A stretch of DNA of 64,000 nucleotides from Mermis nigrescens (GCA_036768485.1 JAVLUZ010000157.1:13814011-13878010); one strand, 5' to 3'; counted from the stretch's first letter, positions 35,301 through 45,890 are shown. A program made the numbers and translations. Notes: generated by a model not told the origin, from the letters alone.

Positions 35301-38300
35301 TGAATTAATGAGTCTGTCTTTCAAAAGACGGCGATAAACCGATACTTTAAGCATAATTAACGTCTTCCTGGACAATGTTTTACACCTTCGCGAAAATTTG
35401 GGCTTTCGCCCTCCTGCCAGAAAATCCTAGATCCGCCAGCATGGATTACAATTTCGGAATCAATGCAAATCGATTACAAAAATGGATCAGATCAAACGGA
35501 TGCAAAAATCACGATACTATGTATAGCATCTGATAAGCGTATGAAATTTGGTTATGGAAAATTGTATTACATTTGGCTGCCTAGAAGACACGTTTGTAAC
35601 TACTCGCTTGAGTGCTTAAAATTAATTGCCATGCACAAGGTTTCGTAAAATAGACTATAGGTAAATGTATGAGAAATTATTCTAAAATCAAGGGATCAAT
35701 TAACCAATCAATCAATGACTAACCAACCAAAAATCAGTGACCAATCAAATCATCAGTACCTAATTAACCGATCAAACTACCAAACAACCACTTTGTAAAA
35801 GGACAACCAGACAAACAAATAGGGCAGTCCGTATCAAGTGGAAGACCAACCTTTGTCCATGTATGCAGCCCAGTATCCAGAAATTCATTTCAGGGTGATC
35901 CTCAATGTTTTAAATATGAGAATGTCAAGAACCTGTACAAATTTTTCGATTAAAAAATTCAGAAAATAATTTTAAGGAGAAATGTTTCTCTACCCCGCCC
36001 CCTCCCCGAAGTACGAGTTGGCCCGTAATACATATACAGCTTATTTTCGCCCGAATGATCAAATGTAAATAGTTTACACATTGCAACATAAAATGGAAAA
36101 ATAACTTTCACGCATCATATAGTGAGAATAAATTTTGTCATAACACATAAGCAACGACTATATTTTGTATTTTGGGGTGTAGATAGAGCAAATGTTTAAA
36201 AAATCGATAAAATGTCAAAATTTTATTCTAAGGGTCTAATGTATTCTGCGAGGAATATTTTGAAATCCGGGCTCTAAATCCCCTATCCCTCCCAACATCC
36301 ACGTGTGAATAAGTCTATTGTACTTACTGTCCCTTTTCATTTCCAAAATGCGCACAAATGCCACGGGCGACCCTTCAGTCAACAATAAAAAGATAACTAA
36401 GCTTACTTTACACCACGCCTACTGTAGCGCATCACACGCAAGGAAGACCAGCAGGTCCATTTTACTGAATTCGATGAATCGCGTAACATTTTATTCAAAC
36501 CCTTAAATTGTTTTCGAAATTCTCAGGAAAAAGATATCGCAAAATATTTCACTATTTTCTTTTCTTAATATTCTCCTTAATCATATTTTGACCCTCTTTA
36601 CACCATAATTTTTTCATAGTTTTCTTTCCTTTTCATTTTTCTTTCTTATTTAAAAGGGTTTCGCAAAATTGTGTTTATTTCGGGACTGTGATGCTACTTC
36701 TTTAGCCCAAATGACTCTTTTGATTGCTGGCTAAATATAGCCGCCTACTTCACTGCTCAAAATATTTCGAACATTTTTCTATATACCGTTTCACTGCTGT
36801 TGTTTTTGGAACTTCAAGACGATTCCATTATCGTTCATCGTACAATCGTACAGTTAAAAAACCAGACAATTATCTGTCGCTCAGGGGGGCCAATTTTATT
36901 TTCATCTGCCCAAATTCATTATTTACCGATTGATCCGAAAAAAGTGTAACGGACTTAATTTCATCATTTCGTGCGTGACCAAAACTCCTCTACGTGCGAT
37001 TTGACCTTGAAAATCATCTAGCGCATTATTTATGGACCAATTTTTTTAGTGCATTTCATATGCACACACAACGATATCTCAGTCAAAAAATTCTATCAAC
37101 CTCGTGTATAGATTACGAAATGAATATGAGTGCAGATGTAAAACAGAACTACAATGTTTTCAGGATTTTTTAGGATTATTTTTCGATATTTTCTTTGATT
37201 CTTTAAAACTATTCTCAGTGTTTTTTGGTTTTATAGGATTTTTCAATTAGGACGATCCCAACTATCCGCATGGTTGTAAACATTCATGTTGCTAGGAGTT
37301 TCAGGGTTTAGCTTACACCCCCTGAATGAATGATGACTCCGCAAAATAGCTGCGAGTCCTCCCCAGAATTGCTTGTTTACTGAAAACTCGTAAGAAATGT
37401 GCTGTCTAACACGTTTCTATCTCACTTTTGATACAATAACCTCAAATTTTCGAGGCTTCGCGCTAAATACTCAGTTTCTAATTGCTATATTTTGTTCAAT
37501 TTAATTTTTAAGCACAATTAAGTTTTCGGATTTTAATGCACAGAGAAATGGTGTTCGCTGTCCCTGTAATCAATTCTTGGCAATCCTTACGGTTTGAAAA
37601 TCTGAGTATTTAGCGCGAACTAACAGTTCGCAATTTTTTTATTTTCACTCAATGTATGTGAAGCTTGGAAATTTTGCGAGTGAGTCCTTAAAATTTTTAT
37701 AAATTGCTTTTTTGGCTGAAAGGATGATTAGGTACACGTTATAACTAGAATTTTTTGACGTTTCCGACAATGGCTGTTTTTTAAATATAACATGAAATCC
37801 AAAAATTTTAAAACTTCGAGATAGGGAAAGTTGACCGAAATTCAATGAGATTTCGAATTCCAAGAAAGTTCCTTCAAAAAACTCCAGACCATAGGTGGGC
37901 GGCACCGAAATTCTGGGGGGGGGAGTGCAAGATTTTTCAAAGGTTAATAAATGGCCATAAAATGGTGGTAAGGCGAAAAAACAACATTTTTCAACGTTCC
38001 TCATCGAGCACTATCCATTAGCATAAAAAAATTATAATAAAAAACAAAAAAAAATTTTAAAAATTGAATTCTGGAGATATTTTGGTTTCTGGGGGGTATT
38101 TTGGTTTCTCAGGGGGGTTGCATACCTCCACCCCCACGCCCAGGTGTGCTCAAGACTCTTTAACGTTCATTTGTAAATGAAATTTTATGTCGAAAGCTTC
38201 AAATGATTAATGACAGCTTGGTAATTTTACTAATTTTCGGTTGTTTTTCAGGTCCTTTGGTAGTTTCGGTCCCTATGTGGGGTTATAGTTTTTTGGGCCC

Positions 38301-41288
38301 AAAAAACTTTTTTCGGGCATTTGCTAGCAATTTTGGTATGTTTTAAATCTTGACCTGGCAATCCTGCTTCCAATGCTCTTGCCGAACGTATATTTTGGAT
38401 GTACAAATTGGCGAAATAATACACCTGACCAATTTAGAATACGTATTTGAAAGCATGACACAATTGAAGTAGTTTTTAGTGACGGTTTCTCGATGCACAG
38501 TTTTCTGCGTTCAAATTTGCTTTATGCTGATTTTTCGACCATTTCGGACACGGATCGGCTACAAGAATAATCGATCAGATCATTATAATGCCAGAGAAAA
38601 TTTTTTTTTCAAAAAAAGTGAAAACAAATTTTTTTCAAGCCCATTTTTCAAAACTGTTCTTTCATGATCAGTCGTTTCTACAAATTGAATAAAGTAACGC
38701 AGCATAACATTGCATCCAAGGGTTTTCAATTGACCTCATATTGCCAAAGAGCAGAAAAAGGCTACCCAATTCAGTAACGAGTTGCCCCATTTTTAAACTT
38801 AAGCAAATTTTGCGGTATCACGTCAACTATTTTCGATGATTTTCGTATACAACTATTGATGACACGTGGGCGTGTGAGAGAGGGTTTGGGCGTATAGACA
38901 CCCGAGAACCTGGCAAAGCCCAAGAATCGATAGATCCCCGAATTGAATTTTTGGCAATATTTTAAATATTCTCCAATTTTACACCCCGAGACCCCCAGAA
39001 TTCGACTGACGCTACTTACGCTTTGTTCAAAAAAATTTAGGCCGAATTTCACCAGCAAGGAACTTTGGACTATAGTAACTTTTTGGCCTTCCCGGCTGCT
39101 CTTGAATTCAGGCGCCGATTAGGCGATAAACGCATTCGGGATTACAACGCCAAGCTGGCCCATTACGCGGGCGAAACTTTGTCGCACGTTTGGGGGACGG
39201 AAATTTTAAGTTCGACGCATTCCGATCCGAACGAGCAAATATCTATGGTAAACGTTAGGTGAGGCGATCTTTTCTCTGCACAATTTGACGAATGAAGTTG
39301 AGAGGTTCGGATCCCCGGATCATCTATGTATTTTCACAATACTCTTTTGCTTTCGTTCTTGTTACGATAATTTTCTTTAAACGTTAGAAAGAACTTATTC
39401 GTTTTTATCTCTCAAAACCTTGTTGATCTTTTTAACCATACGTGGGCAGCAAGAAAATTCTGGGGGAATGGGTGCAAGATTTTTTGAAGGTCAAAAAATG
39501 GCTCTTAAAAGGTGGTATGATGAAAAAACACAATTTTTCGACGTTTCTCATCGAACACTATCCATCGGCATCAAAAAATTGCGAAAAAAACGAAAAAAAT
39601 TTCAAAGATTGAATTTTGGGGGGTATTTTGATTTCTGAGGGGGGGGTATTTTGGTTTATTGGGGGGTGCATACCCCCTAACCTCCCACGACTAGGTGTGC
39701 TTCTAACTCAATGGAGTCGCCTTAATTTACAAAATTTGACGGTGAGGGCAAAACGCAATTGCACCCATTTTCAACATTTCTCATCGAACCGCATATCCAC
39801 CCATGTGGGCGTGAGAGGGGTGAGGTAAGGATTCTAGATCTCTCCGAGAATCCGGTAGACCCCCTAGAAATCTACAGATCTTAGAATTAAATTTTCGGGC
39901 ATGTTTTATGTATTTTCGCCATTTTTATACCTCCCCATAATTCGGCTCCTGCCCATTTATGGCCGTATCTATTGGCAGAGTTGTGGATCAAGGATTTCCC
40001 TGAGGGGGAGGGTGCAGTTCCCAAAAATTTTTCCAAAAAAGCTAGCCATAAATAGGTACATTTGCCTTTCACGCGCGAAATAGCGTTTTTTCGGCGTTTT
40101 ACGTTGTCTACTTTGATTTAAAATCACTTTTGATGCAAAATTTTTCGAAAATTTTGAAATTTTAGGGAATTTTGTGCGAAAAAATCATTGAAGTTCTTTG
40201 AATTTAGCAAAAACTTAGCGGTTGACACAAAACGTCGAAAATTATGGACACGAAACGTCGAAAACTATGCTGAAATAGCCGTTTCTGTTGTTGAGATTGT
40301 TTTGAAACCTATTCATGTGCGCTTTCAGGTCGACAAGGAAGTAAATACATGAGAAGTATCCGGCGCGAAGCGCCGGAAAAATTTGCGAAACTATGGTCGC
40401 TGACGGCCAAAAATCATTGCAAATTACACATATCCGTTCCTTATCTTGTCATCTATTTTGGGCCAATGGGGGGCGCCGTCCCTCCTGTCCATTAGCATCA
40501 AAAAAAATCGCTAAAAAACGAAAAGCATTTTTGAAAATTAAATCCTGGGGTCTTCTGGATTTTATGCGGTTTTTTAGATTCTGGTGCTTCAGATAATACA
40601 TGGGCAGCAACCAAATTTTGGGGTCTGATGGAACAAAATTACGAAGAAGTTCCAATCAATTCTGGAGGTCGACCGGATTGTGCATTTACCCCCTACAAAA
40701 AGCCCCAAGTCTTTCCCATGTCCAAATTCTCAGACCAAATCCTGACAGTATGGATAAACTAATTTTTTTGCTCTTTTGGCTCAAAAACGATGAGTCAACA
40801 TAGAAAACATCTTTTTCTAATGTTTCTACCCAAACGTTTTTTCATAAACGATAAAAAATAAAAAATTTAGGCAAAAATTGGACAAAATTTCATGAAGTCA
40901 AAAATGACAGTTTGGTGCGAAAAACCGAAAAATTAGACACTTTAGAACTAAAATTTCGCCAAAAAACATGTAAACTATGATGCTTCCTACGACTTTTCTG
41001 GGAAATCTCGAATTGGGAACATTTTGCGAACTATATAAAGATATATCTCTAAGACTGCCAGTCAATGATTCGATAGTGGTTCATACGATCGTCGAGCGTT
41101 TAATGCTGTCTCATCGTACATTTTTGGCAACGTTCGCCGAACGTGGCCAATGGTACGCCCGAATATCGGCCCAAATTTACAACGAACCGTCGGATTATGA
41201 TCGATTGGCCGCCGATCTCGTCGACATGAAACGCCTGCTCGAAGGGCCCGTTACGAACGCTTATCCTTATTGCGTTAAAAAGCCATGA
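29209..41288 (+). CDS. Class-V PLP enzyme, isopenicillin-N-epimerase-like
   Basis: Five exons, 29209-29395, 32795-33068, 33368-33806, 39041-39258 and about 40982-41288, join in phase to about 474 residues, a normal length for this group. Fold-type I PLP landmarks in order: YINVNHGSYGATP near the start (substrate loop), FVPNASSGINAVLKS (phosphate-binding turn), LIVASHISSVPALVLP, LLDGSHALGQTPLDL (the Asp that pairs with the pyridine nitrogen) and TNGHKWFFSPRG (Schiff-base Lys). Then come GTLDYSNFLAFPAALEF and the small C-terminal domain WYARISAQIYNEPSDYDRL. Relatives are epimerases, cysteine-desulfurase-like lyases or hercynylcysteine lyases, so the substrate cannot be set. Exon 1 has a hydrophobic LYRFLLPILCVAM stretch, so secretion is possible; a start at the internal Met (MDPKMN) is an alternative. 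The last intron lacks an AG acceptor in the required place. Confidence 0.88.
29410..29860. repeat. Family E element followed by a family F fragment
   Basis: Just inside intron 1 of the PLP gene. 29420-29575 is E-type (CATATATGGGCGGCAGCC to CACCCATGCCCAGG). 29590-29850 has the GGCGCGAAGCGCC hairpin at about 29714 and further family F words. Confidence 0.5.
30150..30355 (+). repeat. Degenerate GTGGGACTA-type short repeat
   Basis: Irregular iterations of GTGGGACTAGTGGGAC, CTAGTGGGACTTCTGG and ACCAGTGGGACTGTGAG. The unit is roughly 12-16 bp and too degenerate for a firm period. Intronic. Confidence 0.45.
30720..31715 (+). repeat. Family B, E, B and C repeats in a row
   Basis: 30720-31010 is the clearest plus-strand family B copy (AAACTGGTATAACCGC, TAGCGTTGAAGC, AGTTTCTGGTCAATTT, CTATGTGCATGCC). 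E-type pieces follow at 31015-31310, then a partial B at 31320-31450 and a family C copy at 31480-31710, with TTTTTGGCCGTTTTTGGCC repeated inside it. All lie in intron 1 of the PLP gene. Confidence 0.6.
31720..32794. other. Intronic, very AT-rich DNA
   Basis: 32200-32750 is rich in AAATAAAAT/AATTAAAT words without a clean period. Nothing coding seen before exon 2 of the PLP gene. Confidence 0.4.
32795..33068 (+). CDS. PLP enzyme exon 2
   Basis: 274 nt after CTTTTTAG. GC-rich. Carries NVNHGSYGATPKLVTQCAEY, the RDRAESNPDRWLRYEL helix and the FVPNASSGINAVL phosphate-binding turn, ending DVLVYF at a GTGGTA donor. Confidence 0.9.
33368..33806 (+). CDS. PLP enzyme exon 3
   Basis: 439 nt after AAATTTCAG. 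Holds SEAYGAVKLAIQHAASW, the VASHISSVPAL strand, LLDGSHALGQTPLDL and the Schiff-base region TNGHKWFFSPRGSALIYV. Ends ISWNYNSGFQ in phase 0. Confidence 0.92.
33930..34440. repeat. Family F repeat, two hairpin motifs nearby
   Basis: Contains CGGCGCTTCGCGCC at about 34090 and a related CGGCGCCTCGCGCCG at about 34503, with TTTTTGGCCCAAAAATCCC and a CATGTATGGTCAATATCAATG end. Intron 3 of the PLP gene. Confidence 0.5.
34959..35439. mobile_element. hAT-like element related to 13363-13557
   Basis: 481 bp between CTAGGCGTGAATTTAG and CCTAGATCCGCCAG, an imperfect inverted pair of the GGCGGATYYAGG type. Flanks CATGTAT and CATGGAT suggest a target duplication. The interior has TTTTGGATGATTTTAGACA-like words and no intact frame. 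Confidence 0.65.
35675..35830 (+). repeat. Degenerate AACCAATC-type simple repeat
   Basis: Runs of AACCAATCAATC, ACTAACCAACC and GACCAATCAAATC without an exact period. Confidence 0.5.
36328..36418 (-). CDS. Putative nested exon, hydrophobic leader
   Basis: An open stretch between a CTACAGTAG acceptor-like site and a perfect GTAAGT donor (36327-36322). Reads CKVSLVIFLLLTEGSPVAFV, then RILEMKRD. It looks like a signal peptide or membrane segment on the strand opposite the PLP gene, inside intron 3. No partner exon was found. Confidence 0.22.
36500..37285. other. Intronic stretch, nothing recognised
   Basis: Inside the 5.2-kb intron 3 of the PLP gene. AT-rich, with no clear repeat or exon. Confidence 0.35.
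37290..37640. repeat. Diverged family F repeat
   Basis: Carries CGAGGCTTCGCGCTAAATAC, a decayed form of the family hairpin, followed by TTTTGTTCAATTT and TTTTAATGCACAGAG as in other F copies. Confidence 0.4.
37890..38148 (+). mobile_element. Family A small hAT-like element, full length
   Basis: 259 bp from CATAGGTGGGCGGC to CGCCCAGGTGTG. The target duplication is CTCCAGAC (37882-37889) and CTCAAGAC (38149-38156), 7 of 8 identical. Intronic to the PLP gene. Confidence 0.85.
38865..39015 (-). repeat. Family E small repeat
   Basis: CACGTGGGCGTGTGAGAG, AATCGATAGATCCCCG, AATTGAATTTTTGGC and ACCCCCAGAATTCG in the E order. It ends close to exon 4 of the PLP gene. Confidence 0.55.
39041..39258 (+). 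CDS. PLP enzyme exon 4
   Basis: 218 nt after AAAATTTAG. Reads AEFHQQGTLDYSNFLAFPA, then ALEFRRRLGDKRIRDYNAKL and a HVWGTEIL stretch, ending EQISMVNV with AG at a GTGAGG donor. Confidence 0.88.
39437..39699 (+). mobile_element. Family A small hAT-like element, full length
   Basis: 263 bp from CATACGTGGGCAGC to CCACGACTAGGTGTG. Flanks TTTTTAAC and CTTCTAAC match at 6 of 8. It lies about 180 bp after exon 4 of the PLP gene. Confidence 0.82.
39795..39965. repeat. Family E small repeat
   Basis: CCATGTGGGCGTGAGAGGGG, CCGGTAGACCCCC, AAATTTTCGGGCATG and TCGGCTCCTGCCC in the E order. Confidence 0.5.
40340..40720. repeat. Family F fragment and family E element
   Basis: The hairpin CCGGCGCGAAGCGCCGG, perfect at about 40358, belongs to family F. 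40595-40720 is E-type (ACATGGGCAGCAACC, TTGGGGTCTGATGG). Both lie in intron 4 of the PLP gene. Confidence 0.5.
40982..41288 (+). CDS. PLP enzyme exon 5 (C-terminus), acceptor unclear
   Basis: Reads LPTTFLGNLELGTFCELYKD, a HTIVERLMLSHRTF stretch and WYARISAQIYNEPSDYDRLA to a TGA stop at 41286-41288. The frame closes at a TAA at 40971-40973 and there is no AG between that stop and the needed junction. The start is therefore set by homology and phase only. Confidence 0.8.
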
Positions 41289-41689
41289 TTTTCACGCTAG
41301 AACTTATTTTTTATTAATTATTTGATTCTAGAGTGTTTCGTTGTCATGTCGTAACATTCGTTCGATTTGTGCATTTGCATTTGATTAATCATTAAAGAGA
41401 TAAAATTGCGGCTTAGATGGTTAAATTAAGGTCACGTGGGCCTGGGTTATCCCCCATAAACCAACAACATCCCCTCACACACTTACTGAAAATTATTCGT
41501 TTTCGTGAAAAAAATGGTTTTCTCGCTACACCATAAATTTTTTGGCTTTCAAAAGTTTACCCCAGCTGTGGCTTAGCAGACCCTCCTGCAATTTAGACCC
41601 TTAACGTTCCTTTAACCATTTTTTAGCAAAATGAAGAAAAAGGTGGACTTCATTGGAAAAGTGGGGAAAAAATTATTTATCAGATATTT

Positions 41690-41825
41690 GCGTTGGGGAC
41701 CTTGACCTCCCGATAGTATGATAGACCTCGAAAAAGATCGATGGACTCACAGAATTGAACTTTTTAGTGCTATTTGTGGCAATTTTTTACCAAACGGATC
41801 CCCGATGATATCCATGTATGATCTA
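41690..41825. repeat. Family E small repeat
   Basis: Short E-type copy: GACCTCGAAAAAGATCGATG, AATTGAACTTTTTAGTGC and CCATGTATGATC. It lies about 400 bp after the PLP gene stop. Confidence 0.5.
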
Positions 41826-42098
41826 CTGCTGAACATGGCACATTTTTGGATCGGAAATACTATGTAAATACTTCGTGCATCCAATTTAATCGTCAAAATT
41901 TTCTAAGTATATGCCAAAGCCTTTATATATGTCATCCTGTTTGCATCAATTTTACGAACGATACCTGCCTGCTTATCAAAAATATTCTAGTTACGCATGA
42001 AGTGCACAATTGAAACGGATAATAAAAATAAATAGACCTGTGGTTTTTATGTTATTTTATCAGTCGTCATTGTGCTTGGTTTAGAAATTGAAAAAATT

Positions 42099-42215
42099 GA
42101 CAGGAGTGGGATTTGAACCCACGCCCTCATTCGAGGACCAGAATTCTCATACCGTTTAACACGGCAAGATTAAGCATCTTGAGTCTGGCGCCTTAGACCG
42201 CTCGGCCATCCTGTC
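42099..42215 (-). tRNA. trnL-CAA: tRNA-Leu (CAA) with intron
   Basis: Read on the minus strand it starts GACAGGATGGCCGAGCGGTC and ends ...TTCAAATCCCACTCCTGTC. The 7-bp acceptor stem GACAGGA/TCCTGTC is perfect. It has the D-arm GGCCGAGCGGTCTAAGGC, the anticodon loop CTCAAG, the long class-II variable arm (GGTCCTCGAATGAGGGCG) and the T-loop TTCAAAT. About 35 bases after position 37 (from ATGCTTAATC) are an intron, as is usual for this isoacceptor in animals. The flanks are AT-rich. Confidence 0.95.
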
Positions 42216-42219
42216 TCTT

Positions 42220-43220
42220 GTCGTAAAAGTAAACGTTGTACAGGAATGCAAACATATGTGAAAGCTATTAAAACGACCAATGAGACCTATTAAACTTACT
42301 TTTTAGACCTTGAATCAGGCAGGCAAATTTTGGAGAAATATTTAAAAGCATACAGCTAAACCTAAGTCCTACTGAAATGCCAGAACAAAATGGCGTTAGA
42401 AGACGAATAAATACAGGTTTTGTTTCATATCTTGAAAAATAGCAAAATAGTTAGATATTTTTTGTGCTCTAAATTTCACGCTTTTTTGTTTTTCGTGTTA
42501 TTGAATACTTCGTCCTGCAATTTCAATTTAATTTTTTACCAATATGGCTGCCGCCATAAGGTTCATATGTATTTTACTCGCGATATATTTCATATTTTTC
42601 AAATGTTTAAGAACATTTTAGAAAGCCCAAAAAGTTCTTCCGAATGATATCCTGTTTGTCTAATTCAGTGAAGAATTCAAGTTTTTTAATATGGCCGCCA
42701 GGAAGGCTGTCATACTGTAACTTCTGATGTTTTCACGCTACTATTTTGCAAGTTTCTGACGTATTTCAAATTTTTTCATTAAATAGCTAGAATTTCACGT
42801 TATTTCCAATGAGCTATGTTCCGTGTTCTGAATCCTTCTAGTTTGTTCAGGAAATTTAAAAAACCTCAGATTTATTCATTGTAAGCGTACGATTAGTTTT
42901 AAAAAGCTATGTGATGTGCGATGCGTTGAGAACTCAAAACCTTCATGTAGTCACCTGAATTGCCGATGTTATCTTTCGCACACCAATGATTTCAAGACAT
43001 AAAACTAAGTTTGAAGTTGCAATCATACTGCAAAAACCGATTCACGTAAAGTGCATGGTCACATACAAAGTACGAGTCCCCGGTACTATGTACAATTATG
43101 CCGAAAAGAGAATAAAACGGAAAAAAACAGGATTGAACGAACATGCAAGTCAGAATCATAAAATCAGATAAAAAATAAATAATTTTAAAAGGGAAGCAGC
43201 TTGCAACCTACATAGAAAAA
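42220..43220. other. Stretch with no gene recognised
   Basis: AT-rich, unique, with ATGGCTGCCGCCATAAGG and ATGGCCGCCAGGAAGG words but no supported exon. Confidence 0.35.
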
Positions 43221-43223
43221 AAC

Positions 43224-45635
43224 AAAATCCGGAATTCGAAACCAAAACGGAAACGATGGTCAAAATCCAGAAACGGAAACGTATATGTATGACTGTGCAC
43301 TCCTTTCCGTCAGGGTTTTCTCCGCCCTGGGGATGGTCCAAAGACTCGGAACCGGGGTCCCCCAAGTAGGGCCAATCAGGGCAAGCACCCCAATCCCGTT
43401 TCAAGCAAAATTTCTCCGCCTACAGAGGGTTTTGGGGCTCGGAAACGGGGTACCCCGATATTTATACGTGATGCTGGCCTTGGTTCCGCCAGGGGTTTCT
43501 CCACTCTGGTGGTGGACCAAAGTATCGGAACCGGGGTTCTCCAGGTCAGGGCCCATCAAAGTTAACACCCCAACCCGTTTCCGGCAAAATTACTCCCAGC
43601 CAATGGCAGTTTGGGGGCTCGGACACGGGGTCCCCAATAATCAACATGTGCTACTGATCCTATTTCCGTCGGGGTTTCTCCTCTCCACTCAAGGGATGAA
43701 CCAAAGTGCCGAAACCAGGTTTTCCCAGGCTGGACCCATCAGGTTAAACACCCCCTAATCTTGTTGCCGGCAAAATTACTCCTGAAAAATGGGGTTCGGG
43801 TGCTCGGAAAAGCAGTACCCCAATATTTAACATGCGATGCTGAACCCAGTTCCGTCAAGATTTTCTCCGCCCTGAGGGTTTCTCAATGTGGTGGAACCGG
43901 GGTTTATCAGGTAGGACCCATCACCTTCAACCACGTTTTCGGCTAAATTTCTCCTTGTCAAGGAGGGAGAGGGATTTGGGGCTCGGAAACGGAGTACCCA
44001 AAGATTTAGCGTATGATGCTGACCCCGCTTGCGTCGATTATTTTTCCACCTTGAGGGCGGTGTAAAGTGCCGGAACCATGCTTCTTCAAGTAGGGCCCAT
44101 CAGGATGAATGCCCCAATTCCGTTTTCGGGCAAAATATCTCTTAGTCAAGGAAGGTTTAGGGGCTCGGAAACGGAGTACCCGGGGTCAGCATCATATTTT
44201 AAACATTGAGGTACCTCGTTTCCGAGCCTCGAAACCATGCATGTACAGCATGGGAATTCTGAGGACAGGGAAGGGTCAGGCCCAGAAATTCTTTAAAAAG
44301 TGCTTCTTTTGGGCTAAAAAACGATGGGTACACGTCAAAAACACTGGTTTTTGACGTTTCAGACAATGCTCGTTCTTTCTAGAAGATTAAGAACGTCAAA
44401 AAACATTTCTACGAAATATAAAAAAATTGAGTAAATTGAGCAAAATATGGTCGAGAAAAACAGGTGTATGGCGCGTAGCGCCGAAAATTTTAGATTTCAT
44501 GAGCCAAAAATGGGCTAAAAATGCTTAAATAGGCACACATTTTACAACTTCTACCAACTTTTACAAAAAATCGATAATACTGTTGAGGGATCGCAGCCGT
44601 TTTGCTGGGGGTCAGTTGCCATTCTAGGGGAGAGGCTCAAAACTAACCCTCTCTAAGAACACGTCTGTCCCAAACCCCTCTTGACTGGGAGTAATTTTGC
44701 TAGAAACTCTAGAAAAAAAAACTAAAAACTCTGTCCTAAACCCCTCAACTGGAAGAAATCCAGGCGGAAACGGGTTAGGGGTGTTCACCCAGATGGGTCC
44801 CACTTGAAGAACCCTGGTTGCGGCACTCTAAACCTTCCCCAGGGTGGAGAACCCTGACGGAACCGGGGCTAGCATTATTTAAGTAATAGGGTACCCCGTG
44901 TTTGAGCCCCAAACCGCTCTTGAATGTAAGATATTTTGCCAGAAAATGGGGTTGGGGTATTCAATCTTATGAGCCCTATTTGGGGAAGCCCCGGTTCCGG
45001 CACTTTACACGACCCACAGGGTGGGGTAACCCTCGACGGAACCCGGACCAGTATTATAGTACATATAAATATTGCGGTACACTGTTTCCTAGCCCTAAAC
45101 CCCCTTGACTGGAAGATATTTTGCCGGAAACGGGACCTGGGAACCTGAACCCCAGTTTCAGCACTTTGGTCCACCCAGAGCGGAGACCCTCCCCCGATGG
45201 AACCGGGTTCAGCATCCCATCTTGATTATTAGCTTACCTCATTTCCGAGCCCCCAAATCCCTACGATTGGGAGTAATTTTGCCGGAAACAGGGTTGGGTT
45301 TGTTCACTATGATAAGCCCTACTTGGGAAACTCCGACTCCGGCATTTTCATCCCCCAGGTCGGAAAAACCCCCGACGAAACCGGGGCAGTCATCACAAAT
45401 AAATATTAGGATACCCCTGTATCCGAATCCCCAAATCACCCTTGACTAGGAGTAACTTTGCCAGAAACGGGGTTGGGGTGTTCATCCTGATGGTCTCTGC
45501 TTGGAAACGCCGTTTCCGGCCTTCGAACCAACCTCACGGGCGGAGAAACCCCGACGGAACCGAAGTGTAGAATTATTTACGTTTCCGTTTCCGTTTCAAC
45601 CATCGTAGCCGTTTTCGTTTCTGTTTCCGGATTTT
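43224..45635. repeat. Palindromic tandem array, ~181-bp units in two opposed arms
   Basis: The left arm (to about 44240) repeats a GC-rich unit. Its landmark GGCTCGGAAACGGGGTACCCC recurs at about 43436, 43616, 43802, 43981 and 44163, a spacing of 180-186 bp. The right arm (from about 44640) repeats the same unit in reverse complement, with GTACCCCGTGTTTGAGCCCC-like landmarks near 44890, 45075, 45235 and 45410. The outermost ends are inverted too: AAAATCCGGAATTCGAAACC at 43224 and inverted AAAATCCGGAAACAGAAACG ending 45635. A family F repeat (44265-44630, hairpin GGCGCGTAGCGCC) sits at the centre. Units are diverged from one another. Frames across the array are not genes. Confidence 0.85.
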
Positions 45636-45749
45636 ACCCAAACCTTTAGCCTACGCACTAAGGAGAAAATTACAGCAATATTTTACATGTAGGACACGCT
45701 AACAAAAAGGATATAGAGAAAAGGGAAAAGAAGGTACTATGCTCGTCAT

Positions 45750-45890
45750 GGTGTACTCCATTTTCGGGCCCTAAAATCGCCCCCAAACGGGTTAAATATT
45801 CCCAGAAAGAGGATTTGGAATGGAATGTTAATCCCGACATGCCGTATTTAGAGAAGCCTTCTTCCTAGAGTGTGAACCGCCCGCATATGA
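45750..45890. repeat. Diverged single unit of the 181-bp repeat
   Basis: TCCATTTTCGGGCCCTAAAA, ACGGGTTAAATATTCCCAG, TTAATCCCGACATGCCG and TAGAGAAGCC follow the order of the array unit in the right-arm orientation, with many changes. Confidence 0.4.

Noticed and set aside
43285..43758. 157-codon open frame in GC-rich DNA
   Set aside because: It lies inside the 181-bp tandem array; the periodic protein sequence is a by-product of the repeat.
44875..45449. Overlapping 99- and 114-codon open frames on both strands
   Set aside because: Same reason: they fall in the right arm of the palindromic array.
43224..45635. CRISPR-like array
   Set aside because: Units are contiguous, 180 bp long and diverged, with no constant repeat/spacer pattern, in a eukaryotic context.
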